A stretch of 64,000 nucleotides of DNA from an uncultured Serinicoccus sp. (GTDB lineage: Bacteria; Actinomycetota; Actinomycetes; Actinomycetales; Dermatophilaceae): the NCBI RefSeq assembly GCF_947500995.1, contig NZ_CANMUA010000003.1:248001-312000 (forward strand). Reading direction: 5' to 3'. Below are positions 1 through 9,897 of this stretch, in pieces. Numbering within the stretch: position 1 is the stretch's first letter; the number at the start of each line of letters is the position of its first letter. Position numbers and translations under genes: made by a program. A model generated the notes under the pieces. It searched no databases and was not told where the DNA came from. It worked only from the letters and a program-made list of their open reading frames with translations.

Positions 1-1
1 G

Positions 2-79
2 GACGCCGTCGTCGCCGGCCCGGACCCGGAGCTCTCGGAGCGGGTCCGCGCCCTGCACGCCCGCCACGCCTCCTCCTGA
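2..79 (+). CDS. 3' end of a CDS truncated by the window start (product unknown; ...ELSERVRALHARHASS*)
   Basis: Open frame from the window edge to TGA at 77-79; too short to identify. Confidence 0.35.
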   Translation, partial: DAVVAGPDPELSERVRALHARHASS

Positions 80-128
80 CCGTGGAGATGCGGCCCCGGC
101 CACGATTCCACGGTCGGGCGGGCAGGGC

Positions 129-854
129 TCAGACCCGCCGCCCGTCGTGCAGCTCGACGACCTGGTCGGCCCGCTCCATGAGCACCGGGTCGTGGGTGGA
201 CACCACGGAGGCGATGCCGCGCTCGTGGGTGAGGCGCACCAGCAGTTCCATGACCATCGCGCCGGTCTCGGAGTCCAGCTGTCCGGTGGGCTCGTCCGCG
301 ACGAGGATGTCCGGCTCGCCGACGAGGGCCCGCGCGATGCCGACCCGCTGCTGCTGGCCGCCGGACAGCTCGTAGGGTCGCTGCCTGCTGTGCCGGGCCA
401 GCCCGACGAGCTCCAGCGCCTCCTCGACCCGGCGGGCCCGCTCGCCCACGGCCGTGCGCTGGAGCCGCAGCGGGACCTCGACGTTCTCGGCGGCCGACAG
501 CACCGGCACCAGCCCGAAGCTCTGGAAGACGTAGCCGATGCGCTCCCGCCGGACCGCCAGCACCTCCTTCTCCGGCAGCTCGGACAGGACCCGCCCGTCG
601 TCGAGCAGCACCTGACCGGCGTCGGGCCGGTCGAGCCCGCCCAGCAGGTTGAGCAGGGTCGTCTTGCCCGACCCCGACGGGCCGCGCACCACGGTGAGGC
701 GCCCGGCGGACACGTCCAGGTCCACCCCGGCGACGGCGTGCACCTGGGTGGCGCCCGCACCGAAGGTCCGGTGCAGGCCCACCGCCCGCAGCACCGACGG
801 CGGTCCGTCGACCGCCTCGTCCGCGTCGGCGCGGTATGCCGTCGGCTCAGTCAT
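129..854 (-). CDS. ABC transporter ATP-binding protein (MacB/LolD-like)
   Basis: Walker A GPSGSGKTT, signature LSGGQQQR, Walker B ILVADEPT; start MTEPTAYRADADE; overlaps the next gene by 8 bp. Confidence 0.9.
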   Translation of the reverse strand: MTEPTAYRADADEAVDGPPSVLRAVGLHRTFGAGATQVHAVAGVDLDVSAGRLTVVRGPSGSGKTTLLNLLGGLDRPDAGQVLLDDGRVLSELPEKEVLAVRRERIGYVFQSFGLVPVLSAAENVEVPLRLQRTAVGERARRVEEALELVGLARHSRQRPYELSGGQQQRVGIARALVGEPDILVADEPTGQLDSETGAMVMELLVRLTHERGIASVVSTHDPVLMERADQVVELHDGRRV

Positions 855-1863
855 CGTCGTCCTCCTGCGTGTCGACCGCGCGCCCGGCGCCCGTCCGGTG
901 CTCCTCGTCGTCGGGCCAGACCTGCACGTGGGTGCTCTCGTGCTCCAGCCGCACCCGGTCGCGCAGGCCCAGCTCCTCGACATGGGCCTGCGGCAGCTGG
1001 ATCCGCCCGGCCCGGTCGATGACGGTGTACTCCCGGGCGACCCGTCGCTGCTCGCCCGACTCGTCGGTCACGACGTACCGGAGCACCTCGGTCGAGGTGC
1101 GGCCGTCCCGGATCGCGACCGTGCGCCGCACGTGGTCGGAGACGGTGGGGTCGTGGGTGACCACGAGCACGGTGGTGCCGAGACTGCCGGCGGCCTCGCG
1201 CATCACCTCGAGGACCTGGGCGGAGGCGGTGTCGTCGAGCTCACCGGTCGGCTCGTCGGCGAGCAGCACGGCCGGTGAGTTGGCCAGGGCGGTGGCGATC
1301 GCCACCCGCTGCTGCTGCCCGCCGGACAGCTCGGTCGGCCGGCGGTCGGCGCAGTCGCCGAGGCCGAGCAGGTCGAGCAGGTCCTCCACCCGCCGGGCGC
1401 GTTCGCGCCGGCCGGAGATGACCGTGGGCAGGGCGACGTTCTCGGCCGCGGAGAGGAAGGGCAGCAGGTTGCGGGAGGTCTGCTGCCACACGAAGCCGAC
1501 GGTGTGCCGCTGGTAGTCCACCCGCTGCGCGCGGCTCATCGACAGCAGGTCCACCCCCGCGACCCGCGCACGGCCTCCGGTCGGCCGGTCGAGCCCGGAG
1601 AGGATGCCGAGCAGCGTCGACTTCCCCGAGCCGCTGGCCCCGACCAGCGCGACGACGTCGCCGGGGTCGACGACGAGGTTGAGCCCCTGCAGGGCCTGGA
1701 CCTCCACGCCCTCGGTGGAGTAGATCCGCACCAGGTCCTCGCACCAGATGTCCGGGCCCTGGTGCTCGCGGACCGTCCCGAGGGTGGCGTGGTCGTCCAC
1801 GGTCGCGAGCCTGGTCGAGTCGTCCACGGTCTGCTCCTGGTGGTGCTGAGGGGTCGTGCTCAT
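847..1863 (-). CDS. ABC transporter ATP-binding protein with C-terminal extension
   Basis: Walker A GASGSGKST, LSGGQQQR, VLLADEPT; start MSTTPQHHQEQ. Confidence 0.9.
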   Translation of the reverse strand: MSTTPQHHQEQTVDDSTRLATVDDHATLGTVREHQGPDIWCEDLVRIYSTEGVEVQALQGLNLVVDPGDVVALVGASGSGKSTLLGILSGLDRPTGGRARVAGVDLLSMSRAQRVDYQRHTVGFVWQQTSRNLLPFLSAAENVALPTVISGRRERARRVEDLLDLLGLGDCADRRPTELSGGQQQRVAIATALANSPAVLLADEPTGELDDTASAQVLEVMREAAGSLGTTVLVVTHDPTVSDHVRRTVAIRDGRTSTEVLRYVVTDESGEQRRVAREYTVIDRAGRIQLPQAHVEELGLRDRVRLEHESTHVQVWPDDEEHRTGAGRAVDTQEDDDD

Positions 1864-4667
1864 CGGTCCTCCCCGACGCGCAGGGCCTGCGCGAGGTTGG
1901 TGCGCCCGGCGAGCCAGGCGCTGGTGGTGACGGCGGTCAGGACGGTCAGGACCACCGCGCCGAGCACGGCGCCCAGCAGCGGCAGGTCGAGGTGGAGGGC
2001 GGGTTGGGTGGTCCCGCCGGTGAGGCCGGTGAGGTCGAGGCCGCGCAGGAGGACCCAGGGCACGGCGAGCCCCAGCACCGTCCCGACGACGAGGGAGGTC
2101 GCCAGCAGCGGTGCCAGCTCCCAGGCCGTGAGCGCCCGGGTCTGGCCGGGGGCGAGCCCGAGGGTGCGCAGGGTCGCGAGCAGCCGGGTCCGGGCGCCCG
2201 AGCCCATGAGCTGCACCACGACCACCGCGAGGACGGTCAGCAGCGCGGAGACCAGCGTCGCCCCGACGAAGAGCTGGCGCAGCCCGACGGTGACCGGTGC
2301 CTGGGCGAAGGTGTCCAGCCGGGTCGCCACCGTCGTCACCACGCCCCCGGTGCCGACGACCTCGGTCACGGCGTCGGCGACCGCCTCCGGGTCGGCACCC
2401 GCCTCGACCCCGACGAGCGTCGTGGACACGCTGGGCATCCTCCCCCCGGCCGCGACCCAGCGGTCGCCGTCGACGAGCACCCCGGCACCGGTGACGAGGA
2501 TCCCGGGGACCTCCTCGAGGTGACCGAGCACCTCGACCTGACCGAGGCCCGAGACGGCGACGTCCTGCGCCCCCTCGGGCACCGCCTCGCCCGCCGAGCG
2601 CAACGTCATGACGCCCGGCCTGCCGTCGTCGGACCAGAACTCGGGCGGCGGGCCGTCGACGAGGTCGGAGTAGGCATACACCTGCTCCACCTGCGGCTCG
2701 ACCACCCACACGCGCGCGGCCTTCCGCTCCCCGTCGACGACCAGGTCCTGGGTCGAGCCGCTGTCGGCGACGCCGCCGACCGCGCCGACCCCCGGGAGGG
2801 CCTCGATCTCGGTGCGCAGCTCGTCGGTGAGGACCGGCCCGGTGAGCCGCACCGGCGCGCCGTTGTCCTGCCACGCCGCCACCTGCGCGCCCCGGGTCAC
2901 GGTCGACAGGAGCACCGCGCTGACGAGCGCCACGGTGGTCCCCAGGACGACGGCCAGGGTCGGCACGAGCCCGCCGGCCGGGTCGCGCAGGGCGCGCGCG
3001 GCCCCCAGGAACGGGGTGAGCGAGGGGCGGCGCCGCAGCACCCGGGTGAGCGCGGCCAGGGGCAGGGGGTAGAGGCGCAGGGTGAGGACGCAGGCGGCGA
3101 GCGCGACCAGCACCGGGGTGGCCGCGGCGAGCAGGTCGATGCCGCTGGCGGCGGCGTCGTCCCCGCGCGCCCCGCGGCCCAGCAGCCGCCAGGTCGCGAC
3201 CCCGGCCAGCGCGACGACGGCGACCTCCACCACCCAGCGCCACCGGCTGCGGCTGCGGCCGGCGAGGTCCTGGCGCCGGGTCAGCAGCGAGGCGTCGTCG
3301 ACGGAGGCGGCCAGCGCCAGCGACGGGGCGAGCGCGACCGCGGCGGAGACCGCCCACTGCCACCAGGGGGTCGGACCGGGCACGAGCAGCATCGCCGTGA
3401 CGTGGCCGAGGGCGGCGGCCGGCGCCCCCAGCAGCAGACCCTCGGCGGTGATCAGGCGGCGCAGCTGGGCGGGGGAGGCGCCGCGCGCGAGCGTCATCGC
3501 CAGGCTCTGCTGCCGACGCTGCACGACGAGCCGGGCGCCCAGCGCGGCGACGGCGAGGGCCACCCCGAGCGGTCCGGCCGCCACCACCGCCAGCATCGAG
3601 CTCGTCGCCCGCTGCTGGCCGGCGATGCGGTCGAGCGTCTCGGTGAGGTCGGTGGTGAACAGCGGGATCTGGGCGGCCCGCGCGTCGCCCATCTGCTGGG
3701 CGGTGGCGAGCGGGTGCTGGGCGGCCAGGAAACCGTTGACCTGGGCGGTCAGCGCCTCGACCTGACCGGTGGTGCCGGTGATGGCCGAGGGGTCGACGGG
3801 GTACCAGACCCGCATCGAGACGGTGGCCAGCGGCCCGATGCTCCCGCGGTTCTGCGGGGACAGGAAACCGGTGAGGAACGCCGCCTCGCCCTGGTTGGGG
3901 TCGTAGAGCGTGCCCATGACCGCGGCGTTGTCGACGTGCTGCCACCGCGGGTCGTCTGGGTCGCGGGGGACGTAGGTGCCGCTGACGACGAGGTCGGTCT
4001 GCGGCACCGTGTCGCCTACCTCGAGGTGCAGCTCCTGCGCGGTCTCCTCGAGGAGCACGATCGGCACCTCCGGGGCGTCCTCGGGCTCGGGCTCCTCGGG
4101 CCCGTCCTGCGCAGGTCGGTCCGCCGACCCGCCGGCGCCCACCAGGGGCGAGGGCCCGACGACCAGCTCGGGCCAGTCACCCTCGACGAGCTCGACGTGG
4201 TCGCGCAGGTCGGGATCGACGGCGAGGCTGAGGGTCGCGGTGTAGTAGCCGGACTCGATGTCGGGGGTGAAGGGGACCTCGGACTGCAACCGGGCCAGGA
4301 GCTGCGCCGGGCCCAGGACGTCGCACAACGGCTCGGGCTGCTCGCTGCGGACCTGCTCGGCGCCCTCGACGAGGGGTGCCCAGCCGTCGGCGTCGGGGTC
4401 GCCGGTGAGCTCCTCCGCGCTTCCGACGTAGACGCTGCGCTGCCAGTCGCCGCGCAGGTCGCGCTGCGCCGCGGACAGGGCCCCGATCTCCTGGTCGAGC
4501 TGGCGGCCCTGGACGTCGACGAGACCGCGCGGCGCCGCCGTGAGCAGCAGGGCGACCAGGCCGACGAGGAGGGCCAGGCCGACCGACACCCAGGGGTCGG
4601 CGGCGAACTGGCGCCGGGCCAGGCGGGCCGCGCCCGGAGCCCGGGGTATGCCGTGACGCGGGCTCAC
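1860..4667 (-). CDS. FtsX-like permease of an ABC transporter
   Basis: About 935 aa with multiple hydrophobic segments; GTG start overlapping the upstream stop (GTGA); adjacent to the ATPases. Confidence 0.85.
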   Translation of the reverse strand: MSPRHGIPRAPGAARLARRQFAADPWVSVGLALLVGLVALLLTAAPRGLVDVQGRQLDQEIGALSAAQRDLRGDWQRSVYVGSAEELTGDPDADGWAPLVEGAEQVRSEQPEPLCDVLGPAQLLARLQSEVPFTPDIESGYYTATLSLAVDPDLRDHVELVEGDWPELVVGPSPLVGAGGSADRPAQDGPEEPEPEDAPEVPIVLLEETAQELHLEVGDTVPQTDLVVSGTYVPRDPDDPRWQHVDNAAVMGTLYDPNQGEAAFLTGFLSPQNRGSIGPLATVSMRVWYPVDPSAITGTTGQVEALTAQVNGFLAAQHPLATAQQMGDARAAQIPLFTTDLTETLDRIAGQQRATSSMLAVVAAGPLGVALAVAALGARLVVQRRQQSLAMTLARGASPAQLRRLITAEGLLLGAPAAALGHVTAMLLVPGPTPWWQWAVSAAVALAPSLALAASVDDASLLTRRQDLAGRSRSRWRWVVEVAVVALAGVATWRLLGRGARGDDAAASGIDLLAAATPVLVALAACVLTLRLYPLPLAALTRVLRRRPSLTPFLGAARALRDPAGGLVPTLAVVLGTTVALVSAVLLSTVTRGAQVAAWQDNGAPVRLTGPVLTDELRTEIEALPGVGAVGGVADSGSTQDLVVDGERKAARVWVVEPQVEQVYAYSDLVDGPPPEFWSDDGRPGVMTLRSAGEAVPEGAQDVAVSGLGQVEVLGHLEEVPGILVTGAGVLVDGDRWVAAGGRMPSVSTTLVGVEAGADPEAVADAVTEVVGTGGVVTTVATRLDTFAQAPVTVGLRQLFVGATLVSALLTVLAVVVVQLMGSGARTRLLATLRTLGLAPGQTRALTAWELAPLLATSLVVGTVLGLAVPWVLLRGLDLTGLTGGTTQPALHLDLPLLGAVLGAVVLTVLTAVTTSAWLAGRTNLAQALRVGEDR

Positions 4668-7600
4668 CGGATCTCCTCCCGGTAGCCGCGGTCCAGGGCC
4701 TGCGCGCGGACACGTCCGGCGACCAGGGCGGTCAGCAGCCCGGCCGTCGCCAGGGTGACGGCCAGCAGCGCCGCCCACGGGAACGCCTCCAGCCGCAGCG
4801 CCGCCGGGAGCCGCAGCCGGCCGGGGGCCGTGGTCGACGACGCCAGCTCCGGCACCACCGCCCCCCCCACGAGCCAGCCGGCGGCCAGGCCGAAGACCGC
4901 CGCGACCAGCACCACCCCGGCCAGCTCGAGGGCGCGCGAGCGCGCCTGGGCGGCGGGCGGCATACCCAGCGCGCGGAGCACCGCGACCTCCGGGCGGCGC
5001 GCGGCCAGCAGGGTGGCTGCCACGGCCGCGACCCCGGTCAGGGCCAGCAGCACCGCACCGGCGGAGGCAACCCAGAAGACCAGCCGGGCCGCGCTCGTCG
5101 CGTCCGTCACCGAGACGGTTCCCGGCCCGGTGACGGCGCGCAGGTCCCCGCGGGCCGTGAGGGCCTCGACGGCGGCCTGCACGCCCGCGGACGGGCTGGC
5201 CCAGACCTCGTCCGGCCAGGTGAGGCTGCGCTGCTGCTCGGCGAGGACCCGGGAGGCGACCCGCGAGTCCGCGAGGGCGGCGGTCTCGCCCTGCTGCCCG
5301 GGCAGGGCCGCGACGACGTGGGTCACCACGGCCGGCACGGTGGTGCCGACGAGGCGCAGGGTGACCGGGTCGCCGACCGTCAGGGCGGCCGCGGAGGCGG
5401 CCTGCCGGGTCAGGGCGACGGGGACGGCGGCGGCCTGTGGCTCGTCCTCGGTCGTGGGCGTCCCGGCGGCCTGCCCGAGCACCGGGCCGCCGCGGTAGGT
5501 CACCCCGGGTGACACACCGATCTCGAACGGCTCCTGCCGCAGGTCGGGAACCTGCAGGCGCCACGTCGAGGCCGTGGTGTCCACCCAGGGCGGGACGTCC
5601 ACCTCGTGGCTCGACTCCTCCCAGGAGACGCGGGGCAGGCCCTCCCCGACGTAGCGCTGGTCCACCTCGATCACCGTCTCGAAGGTGGGGTCCTCGACCG
5701 CCTCGGCCTCCTCCAGCAGCGGCGCGACCTGGTCCCGGTCCATCGCGGCCGTGCTGCCCCACCCGTCCGTCCCCGTGAGCAGCTCCTCACCCCCGGCGGT
5801 GAGCCCGAGGTCGAGGTCGAGGGTGGTCGAGCTGTAGCCGGAGAAGAGGTCGGGTGGAACGTCGTCCGTCGTGCCCGGCGTGCTGACCGTCACCGAGCGG
5901 ACCCGGTGCTCGCGTCCGTCGGGCAGGTCGAAGCGCAGGTCGGCGGTCGTCCGGGCAGGCGTGGAGGTCCAGTCGCCGAGCGCCTGCCGGTCGTGGTCCA
6001 GCCGGGGCCCGTCGGCCTGGACCGGCTCGGACGTGACCGGTGAGGTCATGCCGGTGGCGACGTCCTCGACCAGCAGGGTCACCCGGAGCTCGACCGGCGC
6101 CGCGGCGGCGGCTACCTCGCTCTCCAGCGACCGCCGGATGGCGTCCGGGGAGTCGTCGAGGTAGTAGCGGAAGACGTCCCCGCCGGCCTCGTCCTGAGCC
6201 GGGTCCCACCCGACCGCCTCCAGCCCCTGCACGAGGCTCTCCTGGGCAGCCGGGAGCTGCTCGAGCCGGGCGAGCTCCCACGCGTCGGTGCCCCGCTCGA
6301 CCACGAGCTCCGCGGTGACCTCGTCGGCACCCTCGGGGACGGTGACGGCCGAGTCCGGGAGCGGCTCCCCGTCGGCGTCCACGGCCCGGTCCAGACCGGC
6401 GGGCACGAGACCGGCCGGTATGCCCTGGGGCACGTTCGCGACCGCGCCGAGGCCGCCGTCGTCGGTCCCGGTGGGAGCCAGGGTGAGCGGCACGTCGACG
6501 TCGCCGACCCGGGCGTCCGGGTCGGACCAGACCAGGGCGGCCGCGTCGACCTGCGGCAGCGCGGCGAGGTCGGGGGGCGGCTCGGGCACGAGGCCGGGCT
6601 CGACCGTGGCGGGCGGACGGACCAGGTCGGCCCGCAACGGCGCGCCCTCCCGGACGGCCGCGAGGTCGTCGCGCAGCTGGGCGCTGGTGCCGGAGAAGAG
6701 CGCCGCCAGCGTCGTCGAGCCGGCGGCGAGGACGACGAGGACGACGGGCACGGCATACACCTGCAGGCGGCGGCTGACCTGCGCGGCGGCGAGGTGCTGC
6801 GTCGCGGCCCGGGTGGGCCCGGTGGCCAGCTCGAGCAGCCGGCTGAGCGGGCCCAGCAGGGCCGTGGCGAGGACGGCGGCGGCCGCCAGCAGCAGGGCGG
6901 GGGCGGCCCCGGCCACGAGGTCGGTGCCGAGGGTGCCGTCCTCGGCCCGGGTCACCGGGGAGCCCGCGCGGCGCAGCTGCCACCAGCTGAGCGCGGCCGC
7001 CCCCAGGACGAGGACTACCGCGGCGAGGGTCGTCGCGGCCCGGACCCGGCCCGACCGGTCGGCCACTGCCGCCCCGCCGGAGAGGCGGCGCGCCTGGAGC
7101 ACGGCCACGACCCAGAGGGCCAGGGTGATGCCGGCCAGCGTCAGCAGGGCGGTGACGACGAGCCGCCCCAGCAGCCCCTCGCCGCCCGGCACGGCCTGCA
7201 TCACCGCCCACGCCCCCAGGGTGCCGAGGCCCGCCCCCAGCAGCGCGACGAGCACCGACTCGACGAGCCCGCTCAGCAGGACCTGGCGCCGTGAGGCCCC
7301 CCGCGCCACGAGCAGCTGGGCCTGCGGCTCCCGGGTGGCGGCCAGCAGCCGGGCGAGCTGGGTGACGGCGAGCCCGGTGACGAGGACGAGCACCGACAGC
7401 GGGACGACCCCCAGGGCGCGGGCGGTGGCCAGGTTGGTCGAGGCCTGGCCGGCGGTGGGGGCGAGGTCGCCCTCGACCTGCACCCCCCGGACCGCCACCC
7501 CGTCGGCGTCCCGCAGGTCCGAGCGCAGGCTCTCGGCGCCGGTCGCGAGCACGCCGAGGTCCTCGGGGGTGATGCGGTCGACGTCGGGCCGCACCGGCCA

Positions 7601-8305
7601 GCGCACGAAGGGGGCGCCCAGCTCCTGCGCCAGCGTCTCGTCGACCACCAGCGGCCCCAGGGTGCCCTCCTCGGTCACCCCGGTGCGGACCAGCTCCTCG
7701 CCGAACCAGAAGGCGTCCGCGGGGTCCACCGGCTGCCACAGCGCGGTGACCTCGACGGTGCGGTCGTCCACGACCACGGTGTCGCCGACCGACACGTCCA
7801 GGGCCTGCGCGGCCCCGACGTGCAGGGCTCCCCGCGCCGGGGCCTCCTCGCCGGCTCCCGGCGCGTCGGCCCCGGGGGTCGACGGCCAGGCCCCCTCCAG
7901 GACCGTGACGAGCTCGCGCGGGGGCTCACCCGGCGCCAGCTCCGGGCCACCGACGAGCACGAGCTCGCCGTCCGCGTCCGTCCCGTCGACACCGACGGGC
8001 TGCGGCTCGGTCACGACGAGCCGGCCGATGCTCACCGGGGCGGGGGCGAAGGCGCCGGTGATCGTGCGCCGCGCCAGCTCGTCCTGGCGTCCCGGGTCCT
8101 CGGCCAGCCGGGTCTGCACCTGCACCCCGGTCTCGGTGGGCTCGCCCTCGGTCAGCGCGCCGCGGGCGGCGGTGCTGGCCGCGGCCGCCGAGTAGCCGAC
8201 CGTCCCCGCGATGATCGCCGTCGTGACGGTCACGAGCGCCAGCAGCGTGAGCAGCAGCCCCCGGGAGGACCGTGCCCGCGCCCTCGCGAAGCTCGCCCAC
8301 GTCAT
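4664..8305 (-). CDS. FtsX-like permease of an ABC transporter (second permease)
   Basis: About 1213 aa, start [37 protein letters not shown]-terminal TM, large extracytoplasmic domain, FtsX-like TM clusters. Confidence 0.85.
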   Translation of the reverse strand: MTWASFARARARSSRGLLLTLLALVTVTTAIIAGTVGYSAAAASTAARGALTEGEPTETGVQVQTRLAEDPGRQDELARRTITGAFAPAPVSIGRLVVTEPQPVGVDGTDADGELVLVGGPELAPGEPPRELVTVLEGAWPSTPGADAPGAGEEAPARGALHVGAAQALDVSVGDTVVVDDRTVEVTALWQPVDPADAFWFGEELVRTGVTEEGTLGPLVVDETLAQELGAPFVRWPVRPDVDRITPEDLGVLATGAESLRSDLRDADGVAVRGVQVEGDLAPTAGQASTNLATARALGVVPLSVLVLVTGLAVTQLARLLAATREPQAQLLVARGASRRQVLLSGLVESVLVALLGAGLGTLGAWAVMQAVPGGEGLLGRLVVTALLTLAGITLALWVVAVLQARRLSGGAAVADRSGRVRAATTLAAVVLVLGAAALSWWQLRRAGSPVTRAEDGTLGTDLVAGAAPALLLAAAAVLATALLGPLSRLLELATGPTRAATQHLAAAQVSRRLQVYAVPVVLVVLAAGSTTLAALFSGTSAQLRDDLAAVREGAPLRADLVRPPATVEPGLVPEPPPDLAALPQVDAAALVWSDPDARVGDVDVPLTLAPTGTDDGGLGAVANVPQGIPAGLVPAGLDRAVDADGEPLPDSAVTVPEGADEVTAELVVERGTDAWELARLEQLPAAQESLVQGLEAVGWDPAQDEAGGDVFRYYLDDSPDAIRRSLESEVAAAAAPVELRVTLLVEDVATGMTSPVTSEPVQADGPRLDHDRQALGDWTSTPARTTADLRFDLPDGREHRVRSVTVSTPGTTDDVPPDLFSGYSSTTLDLDLGLTAGGEELLTGTDGWGSTAAMDRDQVAPLLEEAEAVEDPTFETVIEVDQRYVGEGLPRVSWEESSHEVDVPPWVDTTASTWRLQVPDLRQEPFEIGVSPGVTYRGGPVLGQAAGTPTTEDEPQAAAVPVALTRQAASAAALTVGDPVTLRLVGTTVPAVVTHVVAALPGQQGETAALADSRVASRVLAEQQRSLTWPDEVWASPSAGVQAAVEALTARGDLRAVTGPGTVSVTDATSAARLVFWVASAGAVLLALTGVAAVAATLLAARRPEVAVLRALGMPPAAQARSRALELAGVVLVAAVFGLAAGWLVGGAVVPELASSTTAPGRLRLPAALRLEAFPWAALLAVTLATAGLLTALVAGRVRAQALDRGYREEIR

Positions 8306-8528
8306 ACCGGGAACCCTAGGCAGCCCGTCGTGCGCGCACCCCACCCGGCCCGTCCACGGTGACCAGATCGAGATGCCGACGCCATGTGCTCCCAACGCGC
8401 GGCCCCCCGGCCGAGGTTGGGTCGGGCCGGCAGCTCGTCGACGCGGGCCGGCGGGCCGTCCACCCAACCTCGGGGGTGGGCGGCGCGTTCCAGGAGAGGA
8501 TGAGGGCACGAGGTGGACAGGAGGCGGT

Positions 8529-9077
8529 ATGCCCGGACGCGCCGGCGACGACTACGTCGCCTTCGTCACCGCCCGCCAGGGCTCGCTGCTGCGTGCCGCC
8601 TACCTCGTCTGCGGCGACGAGCACCTCGCCCACGACCTCCTCCAGGACGCCCTGGTCAAGCTGGCCAGCCGGTGGGAGCGGCTGCGGGACGAGGCGCCCG
8701 AGGCCTACGTGCGCCAGATCCTCTACCGCGACGCCGTCTCGCGCTGGCGGCGCACCCGGCGTGAGCGTCTCGTCGACCACCAGGACCCCGGCGGCGACCT
8801 CGCCCGCCTCCGCACGCGGGAGCCGGTCGAGGGGTGGGTCGAGGGCGCGGCCGTGCGCCAGGCACTCGCGCTCCTGCCGCCGCGGCAGCGCGCGGTCGTC
8901 GTGCTGCGCTACTACGAGGACCTGTCCGAGGCGGACATCGCCGCGACGCTCGGCGTCTCGCGCGGCACCGTCAAGAGCCAGGCCAGCGACGCCATGCGGA
9001 CGCTGCGCTCGCTGCTGCCCGACGTCGACGGCTGGGTGCCGCGGGTCGTGCGCGACGAGGAGAGGGGGAGCGCGTGA
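8529..9077 (+). CDS. SigE-family (ECF) RNA polymerase sigma factor
   Basis: DDYVAFVTARQGSLLRAAYLVCGDEHLAHDLLQDALVKL (sigma2) and LPPRQRAVVVLRYYEDLSEADIAATLGVSRGTVKSQASDAMRTLR (sigma4). Confidence 0.93.
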   Translation: MPGRAGDDYVAFVTARQGSLLRAAYLVCGDEHLAHDLLQDALVKLASRWERLRDEAPEAYVRQILYRDAVSRWRRTRRERLVDHQDPGGDLARLRTREPVEGWVEGAAVRQALALLPPRQRAVVVLRYYEDLSEADIAATLGVSRGTVKSQASDAMRTLRSLLPDVDGWVPRVVRDEERGSA

Positions 9078-9859
9078 GGAGCCAGGACCTGCCGCGCCTG
9101 CTGCACCTGGCGGGCGACGAGGTGCTCGAGCCGGACCTCGCCCGGTCCACCTGGGAGCGAGGGCGACGGGCGCGCCGCCGGCGGCGCGCCCTCACGGGCA
9201 CGGGGACCCTGGGCGTCCTCGCGCTGGCGGTGTCGGCGCTCAGCCTCTCGTGGTCGGGGCCGGGGCCGCTGCCGGCCGGACCCGCGGCCGGCGAGGCCGG
9301 CGAGTCCGTCGGGGTGACGGACACGGAGGCGATCGAGATGCCCCTGACCTCGTCGGCGACCCTCCCCGGGGAGCAGGCCAGGTCGGTCTGGCGGGTGCTC
9401 TACACCGCCTGCCTGGAGGACCTCGGCTACGCGGTGAGCGTCGTGCCGGGCGACGCGGGTGGGCTCGCCGCCACTCGGCAGGGCGTCCAGGCCGGGGAGC
9501 GCGACCGCGACCTCCAGCGGTGCCGGGCCCAGCTGGTGCTGGACTCCCCGGTCACGGCCGCACCCTCCGAGGCGGGGCGGCTGACCCCGCCCGAGGCGGG
9601 CCGCGAGCGCCCTGCCGAGAGCGCGGGGTGGGGCCTGGACCAGCCGAGCCGGCTGCAGCTGACCGCCCGCTACCAGGAGTACCTCGTCGTCGACGCGTGT
9701 CTGCGCGACGCCGGGCTGCCGACCTCCGACCCGCCGCCGGCCGAGGACTTCATCCAGGCACTGGTCCGGGACCAGCTGCCGCCGTGGCACCCCCACCTCG
9801 AGGCGGCCGGCCAGGGTCGGTACGGGCAGGCGCTCACCAGCTGCCCGCTCACCCCCTAG
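9074..9859 (+). CDS. Single-TM membrane protein of unknown function, translationally coupled to the sigma factor (candidate anti-sigma factor)
   Basis: GTG overlaps the sigma stop (GTGA); Arg-rich segment then TM GTLGVLALAVSALSLSW. Confidence 0.65.
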   Translation: MRSQDLPRLLHLAGDEVLEPDLARSTWERGRRARRRRRALTGTGTLGVLALAVSALSLSWSGPGPLPAGPAAGEAGESVGVTDTEAIEMPLTSSATLPGEQARSVWRVLYTACLEDLGYAVSVVPGDAGGLAATRQGVQAGERDRDLQRCRAQLVLDSPVTAAPSEAGRLTPPEAGRERPAESAGWGLDQPSRLQLTARYQEYLVVDACLRDAGLPTSDPPPAEDFIQALVRDQLPPWHPHLEAAGQGRYGQALTSCPLTP

Positions 9860-9897
9860 GGGCCCGCCCCCCGCCGGACGGCGGGCGGGGTCGGTGC

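Noticed and set aside
1860-5762. Very long antisense or extended ORFs such as 1860-5762, 1992-4685, 6288-8195, 8359-11880 and 15519-17486
   Set aside because: Typical spurious or upstream-extended frames in DNA of about 73% GC; low-complexity Arg/Pro/Ala/Gly composition and antisense to well-supported genes.
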